A stretch of DNA of 64,000 nucleotides from Vibrio ruber DSM 16370 (GTDB lineage: Bacteria > Pseudomonadota > Gammaproteobacteria > Enterobacterales > Vibrionaceae), in assembly GCF_900163965.1 (NCBI RefSeq), contig NZ_FULE01000013.1, forward strand, positions 59,410-123,409. Reading direction: 5' to 3'. Made by a program: the position numbers and the translations under genes. Numbering within the stretch: position 1 is the stretch's first letter; each line of letters starts with the position of its first letter. The notes under the pieces were generated by a model, which saw only the letters and a list, made by a program, of their open reading frames with translations, was not told where the DNA came from and searched no databases. Shown here piece by piece: positions 9,746 through 18,920 of this stretch.

Positions 9746-11341
9746 TTAGCCGATCAGGCCTTGTTTCGCCAGATATTCATCATAGGTGCCGTGGAAATCA
9801 TTCACGCCATCTTTGGTAATTTCGATAATCCGTGTTGCGATTGAGGAAACAAACTGACGGTCATGAGAGACAAATAACAGTGTCCCCGGGTAGTTTTCGA
9901 GAGCTAAGTTCAGAGCTTCGATAGACTCCATATCCATGTGGTTGGTCGGTTCATCCATCAGCAGAATATTGGGTTTTTGCATAATCAGTTTTCCGAACAA
10001 CATGCGACCTTGTTCTCCGCCGGAGATGACTTTCACTGACTTTTTAATCTCATTTTGTGAAAATAGCATTCGACCGAGAATACTACGTACGGTTTGTTCG
10101 TCATCACCTTCTTTTTTCCATTGCCCCATCCAATCCATTAAATTGAGATCTTCGCTGAATTCGTGGGCATGGTCTTGCGCATAGAAGCCAATATTGTTGT
10201 TTTCGGACCATTTGATCTCACCGGACATAGGAGTCATAACGCCAGCCAGTGTATTCAACAGCGTTGATTTCCCGATCCCGTTTTCCCCGATAATGGCAAT
10301 ACGTTCACCGACTTCGACCATCAGGTTGACATCGTTAAACAGAATGTTGTCACCATACCCTTGTTTGAGGGCGTTGACTTCGAGCGCATTACGGAACAGC
10401 GGTTTCTCCTGCTCGAAGCGAATAAATGGTGACTGACGACTGGAAGGTTTGACCTCTTCAAGCTGAATTTTTTCAAGCTGTTTCTGACGAGATGTGGCCT
10501 GTTTGGCTTTTGATGCGTTGGCTGAGAAGCGACTGACAAAGGTTTGTAGCTCTGCGATTTGAGCTTTTTTCTTGGCATTGTCAGCATGGAGGCGTTCTCT
10601 GGCTTGCTCGGCGGCAATCATATATTCATCATAGTTACCGTGGAACAAGCGGAGTTCACCATAATCCAAATCGGCCATGTGAGTACAGACGGTATTCAGA
10701 AAATGGCGATCATGCGAAATAATAATCATGGTACAGTTGCGAGCCAATAGCGTCTGCTCTAACCAAGAGATCGTATGCATGTCCAGGTTGTTGGTTGGCT
10801 CGTCGAGCAACATGATTTCCGGTTCGGCAAACAACACCTGAGCCAGCAATACCCGCAGTTTCAGACCCGGAGCGATTTCACTCATCAAGCCAAAGTGCTG
10901 GTCTTCCGGAATGCCCAGTCCGAGCAACAGTTCTCCGGCACGGGCTTCGGCTGAGTAACCGTCCATTTCAGCAAATTCTGTTTCCAGATCACCGACTCGC
11001 ATACCGTCTTCGTCTGACATTTCGGGTAATGCATAGATGCGGTCCCGTTCTTCTTTGACTTCCCATAGCTCTTTATGACCCATGATGACAGTGTCAATAA
11101 CGGAGAATGTTTCGAATGCAAACTGGTCTTGTCCCAGTTTTGCCATTCGTTCATTGGGATCTGTTGCAACACTCCCGACGGACGGTTCCAGTTCACCACT
11201 CAGAATTTTCATAAAGGTGGATTTGCCGCAACCGTTGGCGCCGATAAGACCGTAGCGGTTACCGTGACCAAATTTAATTGAGATGTTTTCAAATAATGGC
11301 TTATCGCCAAATTGCATGGTGATGTTTGCAGTTGATAGCAC
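9746..11341 (-). CDS. ybiT: ABC-F family ATPase YbiT
   Basis: The 531-residue protein has two ABC ATPase domains joined by a charged linker (about 240-320) and no membrane segments, the ABC-F plan. These proteins act on ribosomes rather than transport. Domain 1 has Walker [10 protein letters not shown], a diverged signature around [12 protein letters not shown], and [10 protein letters not shown]. Domain 2 has GENGIGKST, the signature ISGGEQGR and [10 protein letters not shown]. Length and domain 1 sequence match YbiT rather than Uup, EttA or YheS. The gene is monocistronic and lies directly after the terminator of the DUF2061 gene on the same strand. Confidence 0.9.
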   Translation of the reverse strand: MLSTANITMQFGDKPLFENISIKFGHGNRYGLIGANGCGKSTFMKILSGELEPSVGSVATDPNERMAKLGQDQFAFETFSVIDTVIMGHKELWEVKEERDRIYALPEMSDEDGMRVGDLETEFAEMDGYSAEARAGELLLGLGIPEDQHFGLMSEIAPGLKLRVLLAQVLFAEPEIMLLDEPTNNLDMHTISWLEQTLLARNCTMIIISHDRHFLNTVCTHMADLDYGELRLFHGNYDEYMIAAEQARERLHADNAKKKAQIAELQTFVSRFSANASKAKQATSRQKQLEKIQLEEVKPSSRQSPFIRFEQEKPLFRNALEVNALKQGYGDNILFNDVNLMVEVGERIAIIGENGIGKSTLLNTLAGVMTPMSGEIKWSENNNIGFYAQDHAHEFSEDLNLMDWMGQWKKEGDDEQTVRSILGRMLFSQNEIKKSVKVISGGEQGRMLFGKLIMQKPNILLMDEPTNHMDMESIEALNLALENYPGTLLFVSHDRQFVSSIATRIIEITKDGVNDFHGTYDEYLAKQGLIG

Positions 11342-11369
11342 AGGAAATTCCAGATTGAGTGGTGAATAT

Positions 11370-11394
11370 AAAAAAAGCTGGCCTTGCGGCCAAC
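11370..11394 (-). terminator. Rho-independent terminator (leftward)
   Basis: On the minus strand GTTGGCC (11394-11388) pairs with GGCCAGC (11383-11377) across a GCAA loop and is followed by seven T. It ends the DUF2061 transcript just before ybiT. Confidence 0.85.
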
Positions 11395-11457
11395 TGAATA
11401 GATAAGCGTCATATTAACAGATTATGTGATAGACATCACCCCTCGTGTAGCACATGA

Positions 11458-11865
11458 CTATGATGATGTTACCGCACTGTGGTGAACACACTGCCATGGT
11501 TGATGTTGGGCTTTTCTTTGCCATATTTTCTCGTGGAAATAATAGGCGCAGGTATTGATACTCGGCTCAATCAGTGCCATAACCCCGCCGATCAGCCAGC
11601 TACCGGTCAGTAGATAGGTGACATTAAAGGCGACACTGAAATGGATCACCGCGAAGCTGGCAGTTTTAATATGGGGTGCTGCCGCATAACGTTGTAGCGG
11701 TGCATACTGAGACCATACTTTTTCATGGAAATAGAATGCCACGGTGTTGACCATGGGTTCGAGCATGGCAATTAAACTTCCCAGAATCACATCGCCTGTC
11801 AGAAGATAGGCCACGGTAAAGGCAATGCTGAAGTGAATGGCGGCGAAACTAATGGTCTTTTTCAT
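11458..11865 (-). CDS. Tandem DUF2061 membrane protein, likely Fur-regulated
   Basis: The 135-residue protein contains two copies of the DUF2061 hairpin. Each copy runs from a Lys-Thr start through SFA(A/V)IHFS(I/V)AF, a YLLTG turn and a second helix with EP, to a (V/I)NT..YYFHEK(V/I)W end. Copy 1 is about 1-55 and copy 2 about 70-125. DUF2061 is a small two-helix inner-membrane domain of unknown function. The start MKKTISF is chosen by homology between the copies; two upstream in-frame ATGs exist. A perfect Fur-type palindrome lies 43 bases upstream, so expression is expected to rise when iron is low. Confidence 0.8.
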   Translation of the reverse strand: MKKTISFAAIHFSIAFTVAYLLTGDVILGSLIAMLEPMVNTVAFYFHEKVWSQYAPLQRYAAAPHIKTASFAVIHFSVAFNVTYLLTGSWLIGGVMALIEPSINTCAYYFHEKIWQRKAQHQPWQCVHHSAVTSS

Positions 11866-11907
11866 AGGGTGTCCAACCTGAATCATCTGCTTTGATATCA
11901 ATATTAT

Positions 11908-11922
11908 TGATAATTATTATCA
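11908..11922 (-). promoter_or_regulatory. Fur box
   Basis: TGATAATTATTATCA is a perfect 7-1-7 palindrome of the Fur consensus TGATAATNATTATCA. It lies 43 bases before the DUF2061 start codon in an AT-rich promoter zone. The divergent esterase gene starts over 330 bases away, so the DUF2061 gene is the likely target. Confidence 0.8.
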
Positions 11923-12255
11923 TTCAGTATATTCGATTGTATCTATCTATAGGATAGGCAAAACCGCATATGAGCCGATCATGGGGAAGTGTTAACGCTG
12001 CGTACTACTGAGCGGCGAATATGCTTGTGAGAGTCAGTTATTGATAGTTTGACTGAGTGCGTCCGTCCTGCTTCGTGAGGTGCATCATAAGCGTGTATAT
12101 CGAGATGTCATGAGCCCCAACAATCTGTCTGATTGTGATCCTGCTAACTCACCCGGTTATTTATTTTTATGTAAAATAAAACATTGTTTCAATTTTATGA
12201 TTAAGTGAGTGTATGCGGTGTTGCGCTCTTTTTCTGCTTATTAAGGATAGTCAAA
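11923..12255. other. Intergenic region between divergent genes
   Basis: About 330 bases with no supported ORF. It becomes AT-rich (12160-12200) before the esterase gene, where a promoter is expected. AAGGA at 12244 is its ribosome site. Confidence 0.4.
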
Positions 12256-13446
12256 ATGAATCAGTTGATGAAAAACATACTGTTGACGAGCATGATCACC
12301 CTGACCAGCTCAACCGTATTTGCTTACAGCAATGATGCCCAGACAGGGTCGGATTACGTCACGCAAGAAATCGATTCACCGGATAGTAGTTTCCCGCTGT
12401 TTTATGAAAAATTGAAAGCGGTGCGGATGCCGTACCAACTTGCTTGGCATGACGAATATAATCCGGAGATATGGCACAACATCGCGAAGGCCAAGGCGCA
12501 GGAAATTATTTTACCTTACCAAGATGACACACCATTTAATCCGCTGGTGATTGACCAGATTGATCGGGGAAGCTATATCGCCCAGAAAGTTGTGTTTAAT
12601 ATCAGCCATGAGAGCCGGGTACTGGCATTGATGTTAACCCCGAAGGGGGACGGGCCTTTCCCTGCGGCTCTATTTTTACATGATCACGGTGCGCGGTTTG
12701 ATATCGGTAAAGAGAAGTTTGTGCAGACTTGGGGTGATGATGCGCGCTTATCGTCATCGCGGGAATGGGCGCATCGCTATTTTACCGACCGTTTTCCCGG
12801 TGATGAATTGGCAAAGCGAGGTTACGTCGTTTTATCCATCGATGCACTGGGGTGGGGGGATCGCTCCGTTGAAGGATTTAGAACCGACTCACAACAGGCG
12901 CTGGCCTCGAACTTATTTAATTTAGGTAGTTCATTTGCCGGCATCATTGCACTGGATGATTTACGGGCGGCGAAGTTTCTGGCTAGCCTGCCACAAGTGG
13001 ATAAGTCACGAGTCGCATCTGTCGGTTTCTCCATGGGGGCATTCCGTTCTTGGCAAGTGGCAGCGTTATCGGATGATATCACCGCGAGTATTGTTGATTC
13101 ATGGATGGGGACAATGAAAGGTTTGATGGTGCCCGGCAATAACCAGCTCAAAGGGCAATCTGCCTTTACGATGTTACACCCGTATATGGCTCGTTATCTG
13201 GATTATCCCGATGTTGCTGCCATTGCAGCACCGAAGCCGATGTTGGTGTTTGCAGGAGGTTTAGATCCATTGTTTCCCGTCGATTCTGTCCAACAAGCAT
13301 TCGCTAAACTGCACCAGGTATGGCGAGCCAATGGCGCAGAAGATAAACTCAACACCCGAATCTGGCCGAATAAGGGGCATATCTTTACCGAAGATATGCA
13401 GGAAGCCGCGTTCAACTGGTTGGATCAACAGTTTGAGATGAATTAG
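12256..13446 (+). CDS. Secreted alpha/beta hydrolase, dienelactone hydrolase-like
   Basis: The 396-residue protein begins with a signal peptide (MNQLMKNILL to a VFA cleavage site near residue 23), so it is likely periplasmic or secreted. The alpha/beta hydrolase core has the nucleophile elbow GFSMGAF (Ser259), an acid in GGLDPLF (Asp337) and the catalytic His375 in NKGHIF. The architecture resembles dienelactone hydrolase and acetyl-xylan-esterase-like proteins. The natural ester is unknown. The ATG at 12256 is chosen because AAGGA precedes it and the signal peptide begins there; the in-frame 12205 start is not. It stands alone, converging on an acyltransferase-3 gene. Confidence 0.8.
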   Translation: MNQLMKNILLTSMITLTSSTVFAYSNDAQTGSDYVTQEIDSPDSSFPLFYEKLKAVRMPYQLAWHDEYNPEIWHNIAKAKAQEIILPYQDDTPFNPLVIDQIDRGSYIAQKVVFNISHESRVLALMLTPKGDGPFPAALFLHDHGARFDIGKEKFVQTWGDDARLSSSREWAHRYFTDRFPGDELAKRGYVVLSIDALGWGDRSVEGFRTDSQQALASNLFNLGSSFAGIIALDDLRAAKFLASLPQVDKSRVASVGFSMGAFRSWQVAALSDDITASIVDSWMGTMKGLMVPGNNQLKGQSAFTMLHPYMARYLDYPDVAAIAAPKPMLVFAGGLDPLFPVDSVQQAFAKLHQVWRANGAEDKLNTRIWPNKGHIFTEDMQEAAFNWLDQQFEMN

Positions 13447-13479
13447 GTAAAAACGTATTTATCACGGTGTCATGAACAG

Positions 13480-13512
13480 CGCGGGCTTACATTTCGCAAT
13501 GAGATGCCCGCG
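13480..13512. terminator. Possible hairpin terminator between convergent genes
   Basis: CGCGGGC (13480-13486) pairs perfectly with GCCCGCG (13506-13512) across a long loop. The following TAATTTATG is only weakly T-rich, so termination is uncertain. Confidence 0.35.
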
Positions 13513-13538
13513 TAATTTATGCTACGGCGTGATGTATA

Positions 13539-14495
13539 CTAAAGAATATAACCCACCCGTTTATACACCTGTATCAGCACCAACGAGAAAATCATGGATA
13601 GCAGGGCGCAGCCGATCGCCATAGGCGTATTCTCCCACGGATGAATTTTGGTCAGGACACTTAAACAGAACGGATGAATCAAATAAATGGCCGTTGAAAA
13701 ATGCGCCAGATACTTGTTGTTGGTGGTGCGCTGAGAACGCATGGCCAGCAGGAATAGTACCGGGCAGATCCATATCAGCGAAAGGTAGTTATCAAATACC
13801 CCGGTACGAGACGGCTGATTAAGGTTGAACCAGCTTTCCCCCAGTAACAGCCCGATACCGATGAGAGCTGCAATGTACAGTGTGCTGGTCGATGTTTGGG
13901 CAAACAGTTGATGTTTGCGGATAAAGAAACCGAGATAGAAGAACGGGAAGCCTAACAATAAAAAATTGCGATGGGTGAAGCCGATATTGAAGAGTTCATC
14001 GGCAAATGTCGAAGACATCAGATGATAATTACCGATGTACTGTATAACCACACCCAGCACAAAGCAGAGTAACGCAAGTTGTATACCTGTTCGGGTCCGA
14101 TCTCTGAATACATAGGTCATCAGTCCTGCACCGAGCATACCAATCAAATACCATAAATGGTGATAGCCGACGATGAGTGTTTCAACGACAGTCATCATCC
14201 CGATGAAATTCATGGTGAGTGGCTTGAGCCAGAAATAAGCATAAAAGATGGTCCAGAACAGATAGAGTATCGCGACTCTTTTACTCCACTGGAGCAACTT
14301 ATCTGTCGTCGCTATTGAGATGAAGTAATAACCATTGATGATAAAGAAAATCGGAACAGCAATTCTGAAAATACCGGCGGTGATGAGGTAGTATCCTTCG
14401 GTGGTCAGTTCACTGAGAAAATTGCTGTGGATACCGATGACCATGAAAGCTAAGACGATTTTGAAAATATCTAACGTTAAATTTCTGTTGTGCAT
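13539..14495 (-). CDS. Acyltransferase family 3 membrane protein
   Basis: The 318-residue protein has about ten hydrophobic segments and begins RNLTLDIFKIVLAFMVIGIH. The Asp and His23 of this first helix region match the conserved catalytic RxxD...H features of acyltransferase-3 (OafA/WecH-like) proteins. GIFRIAVPIFFIINGYYF is the second conserved block. Members O-acetylate or O-succinylate surface sugars and glycans. The acceptor cannot be inferred because no polysaccharide genes are nearby. It has no long periplasmic SGNH domain. Transcription runs leftward, converging on the esterase gene. Confidence 0.85.
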   Translation of the reverse strand: MHNRNLTLDIFKIVLAFMVIGIHSNFLSELTTEGYYLITAGIFRIAVPIFFIINGYYFISIATTDKLLQWSKRVAILYLFWTIFYAYFWLKPLTMNFIGMMTVVETLIVGYHHLWYLIGMLGAGLMTYVFRDRTRTGIQLALLCFVLGVVIQYIGNYHLMSSTFADELFNIGFTHRNFLLLGFPFFYLGFFIRKHQLFAQTSTSTLYIAALIGIGLLLGESWFNLNQPSRTGVFDNYLSLIWICPVLFLLAMRSQRTTNNKYLAHFSTAIYLIHPFCLSVLTKIHPWENTPMAIGCALLSMIFSLVLIQVYKRVGYIL

Positions 14496-14654
14496 AAGTC
14501 CGGATAAACTGATTGTGGTGGGGGACTAATGTACCATTCTGAGCAATGGATAGGGTTTTCATTGTGTCATTTCTCTGAAATAAGACACTCATGATGAGTT
14601 ACTATCCGTTGCAGTCAGTTTATTCGTATGGCGCTTGAGAGTCAGAGTACAAGT

Positions 14655-14900
14655 TCAAGCTTTATTGAGCTCCTGACAGGCTTCTGTCCGGGCTTTGCGC
14701 AGATAGTAAATGTTGGCACCGGTAATAAACAGGTTTGCAAGTGTTACCGGCCATGAATCAATAATCAGACCGTAAGTGACGAATAGCAGGCAGCCGATAC
14801 AGTTGACGATTCGTAACTTGACGATATCTTTCATTGTAAATGACAGCGCGACCATCAGTGATGCGGCGTAACCAATGATTTCTACTGTGTTTGCATTCAT
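14655..14900 (-). CDS. YgjV-like small membrane protein
   Basis: The 81-residue protein starts MNANTVEIIGYAASL and has three hydrophobic helices with the pattern SFTMKDIVKLRIVNCIGCLLF, as in the YgjV (Imp-YgjV) family and related PQ-loop-like small proteins. The function is unknown. I start at 14900, where the membrane domain begins. An in-frame ATG 33 bases upstream adds a polar tail. It is 160 bases upstream of the acyltransferase gene on the same strand. Confidence 0.65.
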   Translation of the reverse strand: MNANTVEIIGYAASLMVALSFTMKDIVKLRIVNCIGCLLFVTYGLIIDSWPVTLANLFITGANIYYLRKARTEACQELNKA

Positions 14901-15331
14901 TATGTGACCCTTGTCTGATTTATTCGCGGGCACTATAACAGCACAAGATGTCGGTTCAATCCCTCGTCAAAAAATTTGGGAAGGGGAACGATAACGCAAT
15001 CGTTTGACTGAACAAAATAAGGATTTGCTTTGGTCTTTCCGGAGAGCAAGCTGAGACCCTGAACACAACATCAGGCGCTGAAAAATCATTGAAGTCTTGC
15101 TTTTGGTCATTCTGACTTTTGATGGTGCTTTATGGTTATGTTTTTATTTTGTTATATTTTTGTTTAATTTGTGTTAATTATATGATGTTTTTGTGTAATA
15201 AAATTACATAAAATGCATTATTTAACATTTTTATAACAATTTTGTTGGTAAATTGAAACATTTGCGTGCGCTTATCACACTATTTAGCGGCGCTGAACAA
15301 GCGTTAATAATATACCTATTAGTATCTACGC
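14901..15331. other. AT-rich upstream region of the sugar operon
   Basis: The stretch 15110-15250 is strongly AT-rich, with repeated TTTTTGT-like motifs. It probably holds the operon promoter and may be bound by H-NS. A CRP-like TGTGT...TTACA at 15192-15208 has the wrong spacing. No ORF is supported. Confidence 0.4.
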
Positions 15332-15370
15332 ATCTACTCACCACTCGGTAGATAATCCCTACAGATTATC
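15332..15370 (+). promoter_or_regulatory. Two overlapping inverted repeats before the sugar operon
   Basis: ATCTAC (15332-15337) pairs with GTAGAT (15348-15353), and GATAATC (15351-15357) pairs with GATTATC (15364-15370). The two share bases 15351-15353, so as RNA only one could form at a time. The second ends 17 bases before the start codon at 15388, next to the ribosome site AAAGGA. It could be an operator or a leader structure. Confidence 0.45.
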
Positions 15371-15387
15371 CAATAAAGGATGCGGAT

Positions 15388-16371
15388 ATGAAAGAAATTA
15401 CAAAGAAAGCCATAAAAATAACGCTATTAAGTTTGCTTTTCAGTTCAGCTTCAGCGCTTGCGAAAGACTATGAAATCGTAAACGTCGTTAAGGTCGCGGG
15501 TATTCCCTGGTTTAACCAGATGGAAAAAGGCGTATCACGAGCTGCTGATGTGTTGCACGTTCATGCGCGGCAATTAGGCCCGGCCACGCCGGATCCTGCC
15601 CAGCAAGTTAAAATTATTGAAGACTTGATTGCCAAAGGTGTTGATGCCATTACGGTTGTCCCCAACGATGTAAAGGTCTTAGAGCCTGTATTTAAGAAAG
15701 CAAAAGAGAAAGGAATTGTTGTTTTAACGCATGAGGCACCGGATGGTCATGGCGCTGACTGGGATATCGAAACGATTGATAACCAAGCATATGCCAAAGC
15801 GACGATGGATGAACTTGCTCATCAAATGGGTGGTAAAGGTGGCTATGCGATTTATGTTGGCTCATTGACGGTCCCCCTGCATAACAACTGGGCTAATCTT
15901 GCTATCGCTTATCAGAAAAAAGCTTATCCGGATATGTATGAAGTAACTGATCGTATGCCTGTCGCAGAAAGTATTGATGCATCTTATGCTGCGACAAACG
16001 ATTTGATGAAAGCTCATCCGGATATGAAAGGGATCATTTCATATGGTTCATTAGGGGGGATCGGGGCCGGTCAGGTGATTAAGAAAAAACGTGCCAAGGA
16101 TAAAATTGCAGTCGTTGGTATCATGATGCCGGGTCAGGCTGCGCCATACTTGATGACCGGTGATATTGACAAAGGCTTTTTGTGGAATCCTGCCGATGCT
16201 GGTTTCGCGCTTGTTGCCGTGGCCAAAGATATTCTCGATGGTAAAGATATATCAAAAGGTTTAGATGTTCCGACTCTGGGTAAGGCGGAGATTGATACAC
16301 AAGCTAAAGTTATCAAGTTCAATAAAATTTTAGAAGTTGATAAAAGTAATGCGACGAAATTAGGTTTTTAA
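15388..16371 (+). CDS. Periplasmic sugar-binding protein, LsrB/RbsB-like
   Basis: The 327-residue protein has a signal peptide cleaved after ALA25 and a type-1 periplasmic binding fold: IPWFNQMEKGV at the first cleft strand, then PAQQVKIIEDLIAKGVDAITVVPND. The family includes the autoinducer-2 receptor LsrB and rhamnose and ribose receptors. It is the first gene of an operon with a complete ABC transporter and a pentulose kinase, so a five-carbon sugar or polyol is more likely than autoinducer-2. There are no lsrK/lsrF/lsrG genes. GGATGCGGAT precedes the ATG. A hairpin after the stop probably sets the excess of binding protein over transporter. Confidence 0.85.
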   Translation: MKEITKKAIKITLLSLLFSSASALAKDYEIVNVVKVAGIPWFNQMEKGVSRAADVLHVHARQLGPATPDPAQQVKIIEDLIAKGVDAITVVPNDVKVLEPVFKKAKEKGIVVLTHEAPDGHGADWDIETIDNQAYAKATMDELAHQMGGKGGYAIYVGSLTVPLHNNWANLAIAYQKKAYPDMYEVTDRMPVAESIDASYAATNDLMKAHPDMKGIISYGSLGGIGAGQVIKKKRAKDKIAVVGIMMPGQAAPYLMTGDIDKGFLWNPADAGFALVAVAKDILDGKDISKGLDVPTLGKAEIDTQAKVIKFNKILEVDKSNATKLGF

Positions 16372-16383
16372 CCGATATTTTGG

Positions 16384-16404
16384 GGGGCTATTGAATATAG
16401 CCCC
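16384..16404 (+). other. Intercistronic hairpin after the binding-protein gene
   Basis: GGGGCTAT (16384-16391) pairs perfectly with ATAGCCCC (16397-16404) across TGAAT, with no T-tract. Such hairpins after binding-protein genes often protect the upstream mRNA from decay or attenuate downstream expression. Confidence 0.6.
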
Positions 16405-16432
16405 GATGATCAATTGCCGAAGGTGAACGAAT

Positions 16433-17926
16433 ATGTCTGAAGTGCCATTTATCACATTGAAAAATGTATCTAAATACTTTGGTAATGTAAAAGCGCTGAA
16501 TAAAGTAAATTTAGAGTTCAACATGGGGGAGGTACACTGTTTAGCCGGGAAGAATGGTTGTGGCAAAAGTACTTTATTTAAAGTGATTTCCGGTATCCAT
16601 GTGCCGGAGCCCGGATCGGAAATAATTTTGAATGGTAAAAAGTATGAAAGACTGACGCCAGAAATATCAATTAGAAAAGGCATACAGGTTATTTATCAAG
16701 ATCTTTCCTTATTTCATAATTTAACTGTCCAAGAAAATATTGCTATCCAAGAAAATGTGAAATCTCCATTTGGATTAGTGAATAAAGATAAAGCAAAAAA
16801 AATCGCCCTGAAAGCGATGGAGAAAGTTGGGATTTCTCTTCCTTTAGATATCACCGTTGATCAGTTATCTATTGCACAATGCCAAATCGTTGCGATTTGT
16901 CGGGCAATGGCTTCAGCAGCCAAATTAGTGATTATGGATGAACCGACCGCCTCCCTGACTCGTCACGAAGTGAATCAGCTCATTAAAGTAGTTCTGGATT
17001 TGAAAGCAAAAGGGATTACCGTGGTGTTTGTCAGTCACAAACTGGATGAAGTTATGGAGATCTCTGATCGAATTACCGTGATTCGTGATGGTGAAACTGT
17101 CGGGACATACAATGCCAATGAAACGAGTCGTGACGATTTGGCCTTTTTAATGACCGGGCAAAAGTTCGAATTTAAACCGCTACCGGCCTACAACCATCAC
17201 GGAACGACGCAATTAGAAGTGAAGCATTTAACGCGTGCCCATGAATATGAAGATATTAATTTCTCTGTTCAAACGGGTGAAATTGTAGCGATCACTGGTT
17301 TGCTGGGATCTGGTCGAACCGAGTTGTGTATGAGTTTGTTTGGTATGACCCAACCTGATTCGGGCAGTATACTCGTTAAGGGAGAAGCCGTTTCTTTCAA
17401 GTCCAATCGAGATGCTATTGCATCCGGGATTGGCTATGTATCTGAAGATCGGATGTCCACGGGTCTGGTCATGGCTCAGTCCATTCACGATAATGTTATC
17501 TCCGCCATTTTCTCCAGATTGAAAAGCAATCATGGATTACTCGACCATGAGAAAGCCAAATCTTTGGTACGTCGATTAATTCAATCATTAAGTATCAAAG
17601 TTTCTGATCCTGAATTGCCTGTGACCAGCCTGTCTGGTGGTAATGCGCAGCGTATTTCAATTGCAAAATGGATTGCCGCCGAACCAGAGTTATTAATTCT
17701 GGATTCACCGACAGTCGGCGTTGATATTGCCAATAAAGAAAGTATTTATCGGATTATGCAAGATTTAGCTAAACAAGGGATTGCGATATTAATGATCAGC
17801 GATGAAATTCCTGAAGTTTATTATAATAGTCATCGCGTTTATGTCATGAAAGAAGGTCGGCTAACTCAAGAGTTTTATCCTGAAAATTGCTCAGAAGTTG
17901 AAATAATGGAGGCGGTCAATGCCTAG
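16433..17926 (+). CDS. Sugar ABC transporter ATPase, two ABC domains
   Basis: The 497-residue protein has the RbsA/XylG/LsrA plan. Domain 1 carries Walker A GKNGCGKST, a shifted signature QLSIAQCQ and VIMDEPTASL. Domain 2 has the degenerate Walker A GLLGSGRTE that is normal for this family, the signature LSGGNAQR and a Walker B region ILDSPTVGVD. It energises sugar uptake with the two permeases that follow. It starts 61 bases after the binding-protein gene, and its end overlaps the next permease start by 8 bases, indicating coupled translation. Confidence 0.92.
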   Translation: MSEVPFITLKNVSKYFGNVKALNKVNLEFNMGEVHCLAGKNGCGKSTLFKVISGIHVPEPGSEIILNGKKYERLTPEISIRKGIQVIYQDLSLFHNLTVQENIAIQENVKSPFGLVNKDKAKKIALKAMEKVGISLPLDITVDQLSIAQCQIVAICRAMASAAKLVIMDEPTASLTRHEVNQLIKVVLDLKAKGITVVFVSHKLDEVMEISDRITVIRDGETVGTYNANETSRDDLAFLMTGQKFEFKPLPAYNHHGTTQLEVKHLTRAHEYEDINFSVQTGEIVAITGLLGSGRTELCMSLFGMTQPDSGSILVKGEAVSFKSNRDAIASGIGYVSEDRMSTGLVMAQSIHDNVISAIFSRLKSNHGLLDHEKAKSLVRRLIQSLSIKVSDPELPVTSLSGGNAQRISIAKWIAAEPELLILDSPTVGVDIANKESIYRIMQDLAKQGIAILMISDEIPEVYYNSHRVYVMKEGRLTQEFYPENCSEVEIMEAVNA

Positions 17927-18920
17927 TCAATTAAAACTCTCTTGGATTACAAAGCAACATGAATTTTATTTATCGGTTTTGATTATTGTACTGATGCTGG
18001 GGTTGTCTATGACAACAACAGATTTTTTTACCGTAGGTAACTTATTTGATATGACTGTCAGCTCAGCAATTCTAGGTATATTGGCATGCGGGTTATTTGT
18101 TGTTCTGGTATTTGGTGGTATTGATATTTCGTTCCCGGGGATGACAGCGATATCACAATATATAACGGCATTATATATTTTGCATTATGGTGGTAATTTT
18201 TATCTTGCCTTTGCCATATCAATAATCGTCGGGTTTATATTAGGAACCGTCAACGCGCTGCTCGTCTATCGCCTTAAAGTACCTGCAATTATTATTACGA
18301 TTTCGACACTGAATGTCTGGTTTGGTTTACTGATGTATTTCAGTCGTGGCGATTGGCTATATGGTTTCCCTGAATGGTTCATGAATGGCGTTGAGTGGTT
18401 CACCTTTACCGGTTCTGATGGGTATCAGTATGGGGTTTCTTTACCGATTATAGCCTTGATCGTTGTTGTCGCCTGCACCTCGTTGTTAATGAATAAAACC
18501 ACGTTAGGAAGACAAATCTATGCGGTTGGTGGTAACACGGAATCGGCATCCAGAATGGGGATCAATATTTTCAGGTTACACATCTTTGTTTATGGCTTTA
18601 TGGGGGCTGTTTCCGGGATTGCCGCTGTGATTCAGACACAAATCACCCAATCTGTCGCGCCGAATTCATTGATGGGATTTGAGCTGATTGTGCTCGCTTC
18701 TGTTGTATTAGGTGGGGCAAGTATGACCGGGGGAAAAGGGCGGCTGATTGGGGTCGTGCTTGGCGTTATCTTACTGGCCATCGTGAAGAATGGACTGACG
18801 CTATTGAGCATCCCATCTTACTGGCACACCGTCCTGACCGGGATCATCATTGTTGCAAGTATTAGTGCTACGGCGATGAATGAAAGAAAACAAGCATCGA
18901 AGGGATTGGCATGGAAATGA
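17919..18920 (+). CDS. Sugar ABC transporter permease (1)
   Basis: The 333-residue inner-membrane permease of the BPD_transp_2 (RbsC/LsrC/LsrD) family has about ten hydrophobic segments. It carries the conserved GRQIYAVGGNTESASRMGIN cytoplasmic loop and the VVLGGASMTGGKGR segment that contacts the ATPase. It overlaps the ATPase gene by 8 bases and the second permease gene by 10 bases. With two different permease genes, the transporter is a heterodimer, as in the Lsr and rhamnose systems. Confidence 0.9.
   Translation: MPSQLKLSWITKQHEFYLSVLIIVLMLGLSMTTTDFFTVGNLFDMTVSSAILGILACGLFVVLVFGGIDISFPGMTAISQYITALYILHYGGNFYLAFAISIIVGFILGTVNALLVYRLKVPAIIITISTLNVWFGLLMYFSRGDWLYGFPEWFMNGVEWFTFTGSDGYQYGVSLPIIALIVVVACTSLLMNKTTLGRQIYAVGGNTESASRMGINIFRLHIFVYGFMGAVSGIAAVIQTQITQSVAPNSLMGFELIVLASVVLGGASMTGGKGRLIGVVLGVILLAIVKNGLTLLSIPSYWHTVLTGIIIVASISATAMNERKQASKGLAWK

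Noticed and set aside
15192..15208. CRP-like site TGTGT-N7-TTACA before the sugar operon
   Set aside because: The spacer is 7 instead of 6 and each half has a mismatch; in such AT-rich sequence this is not convincing.
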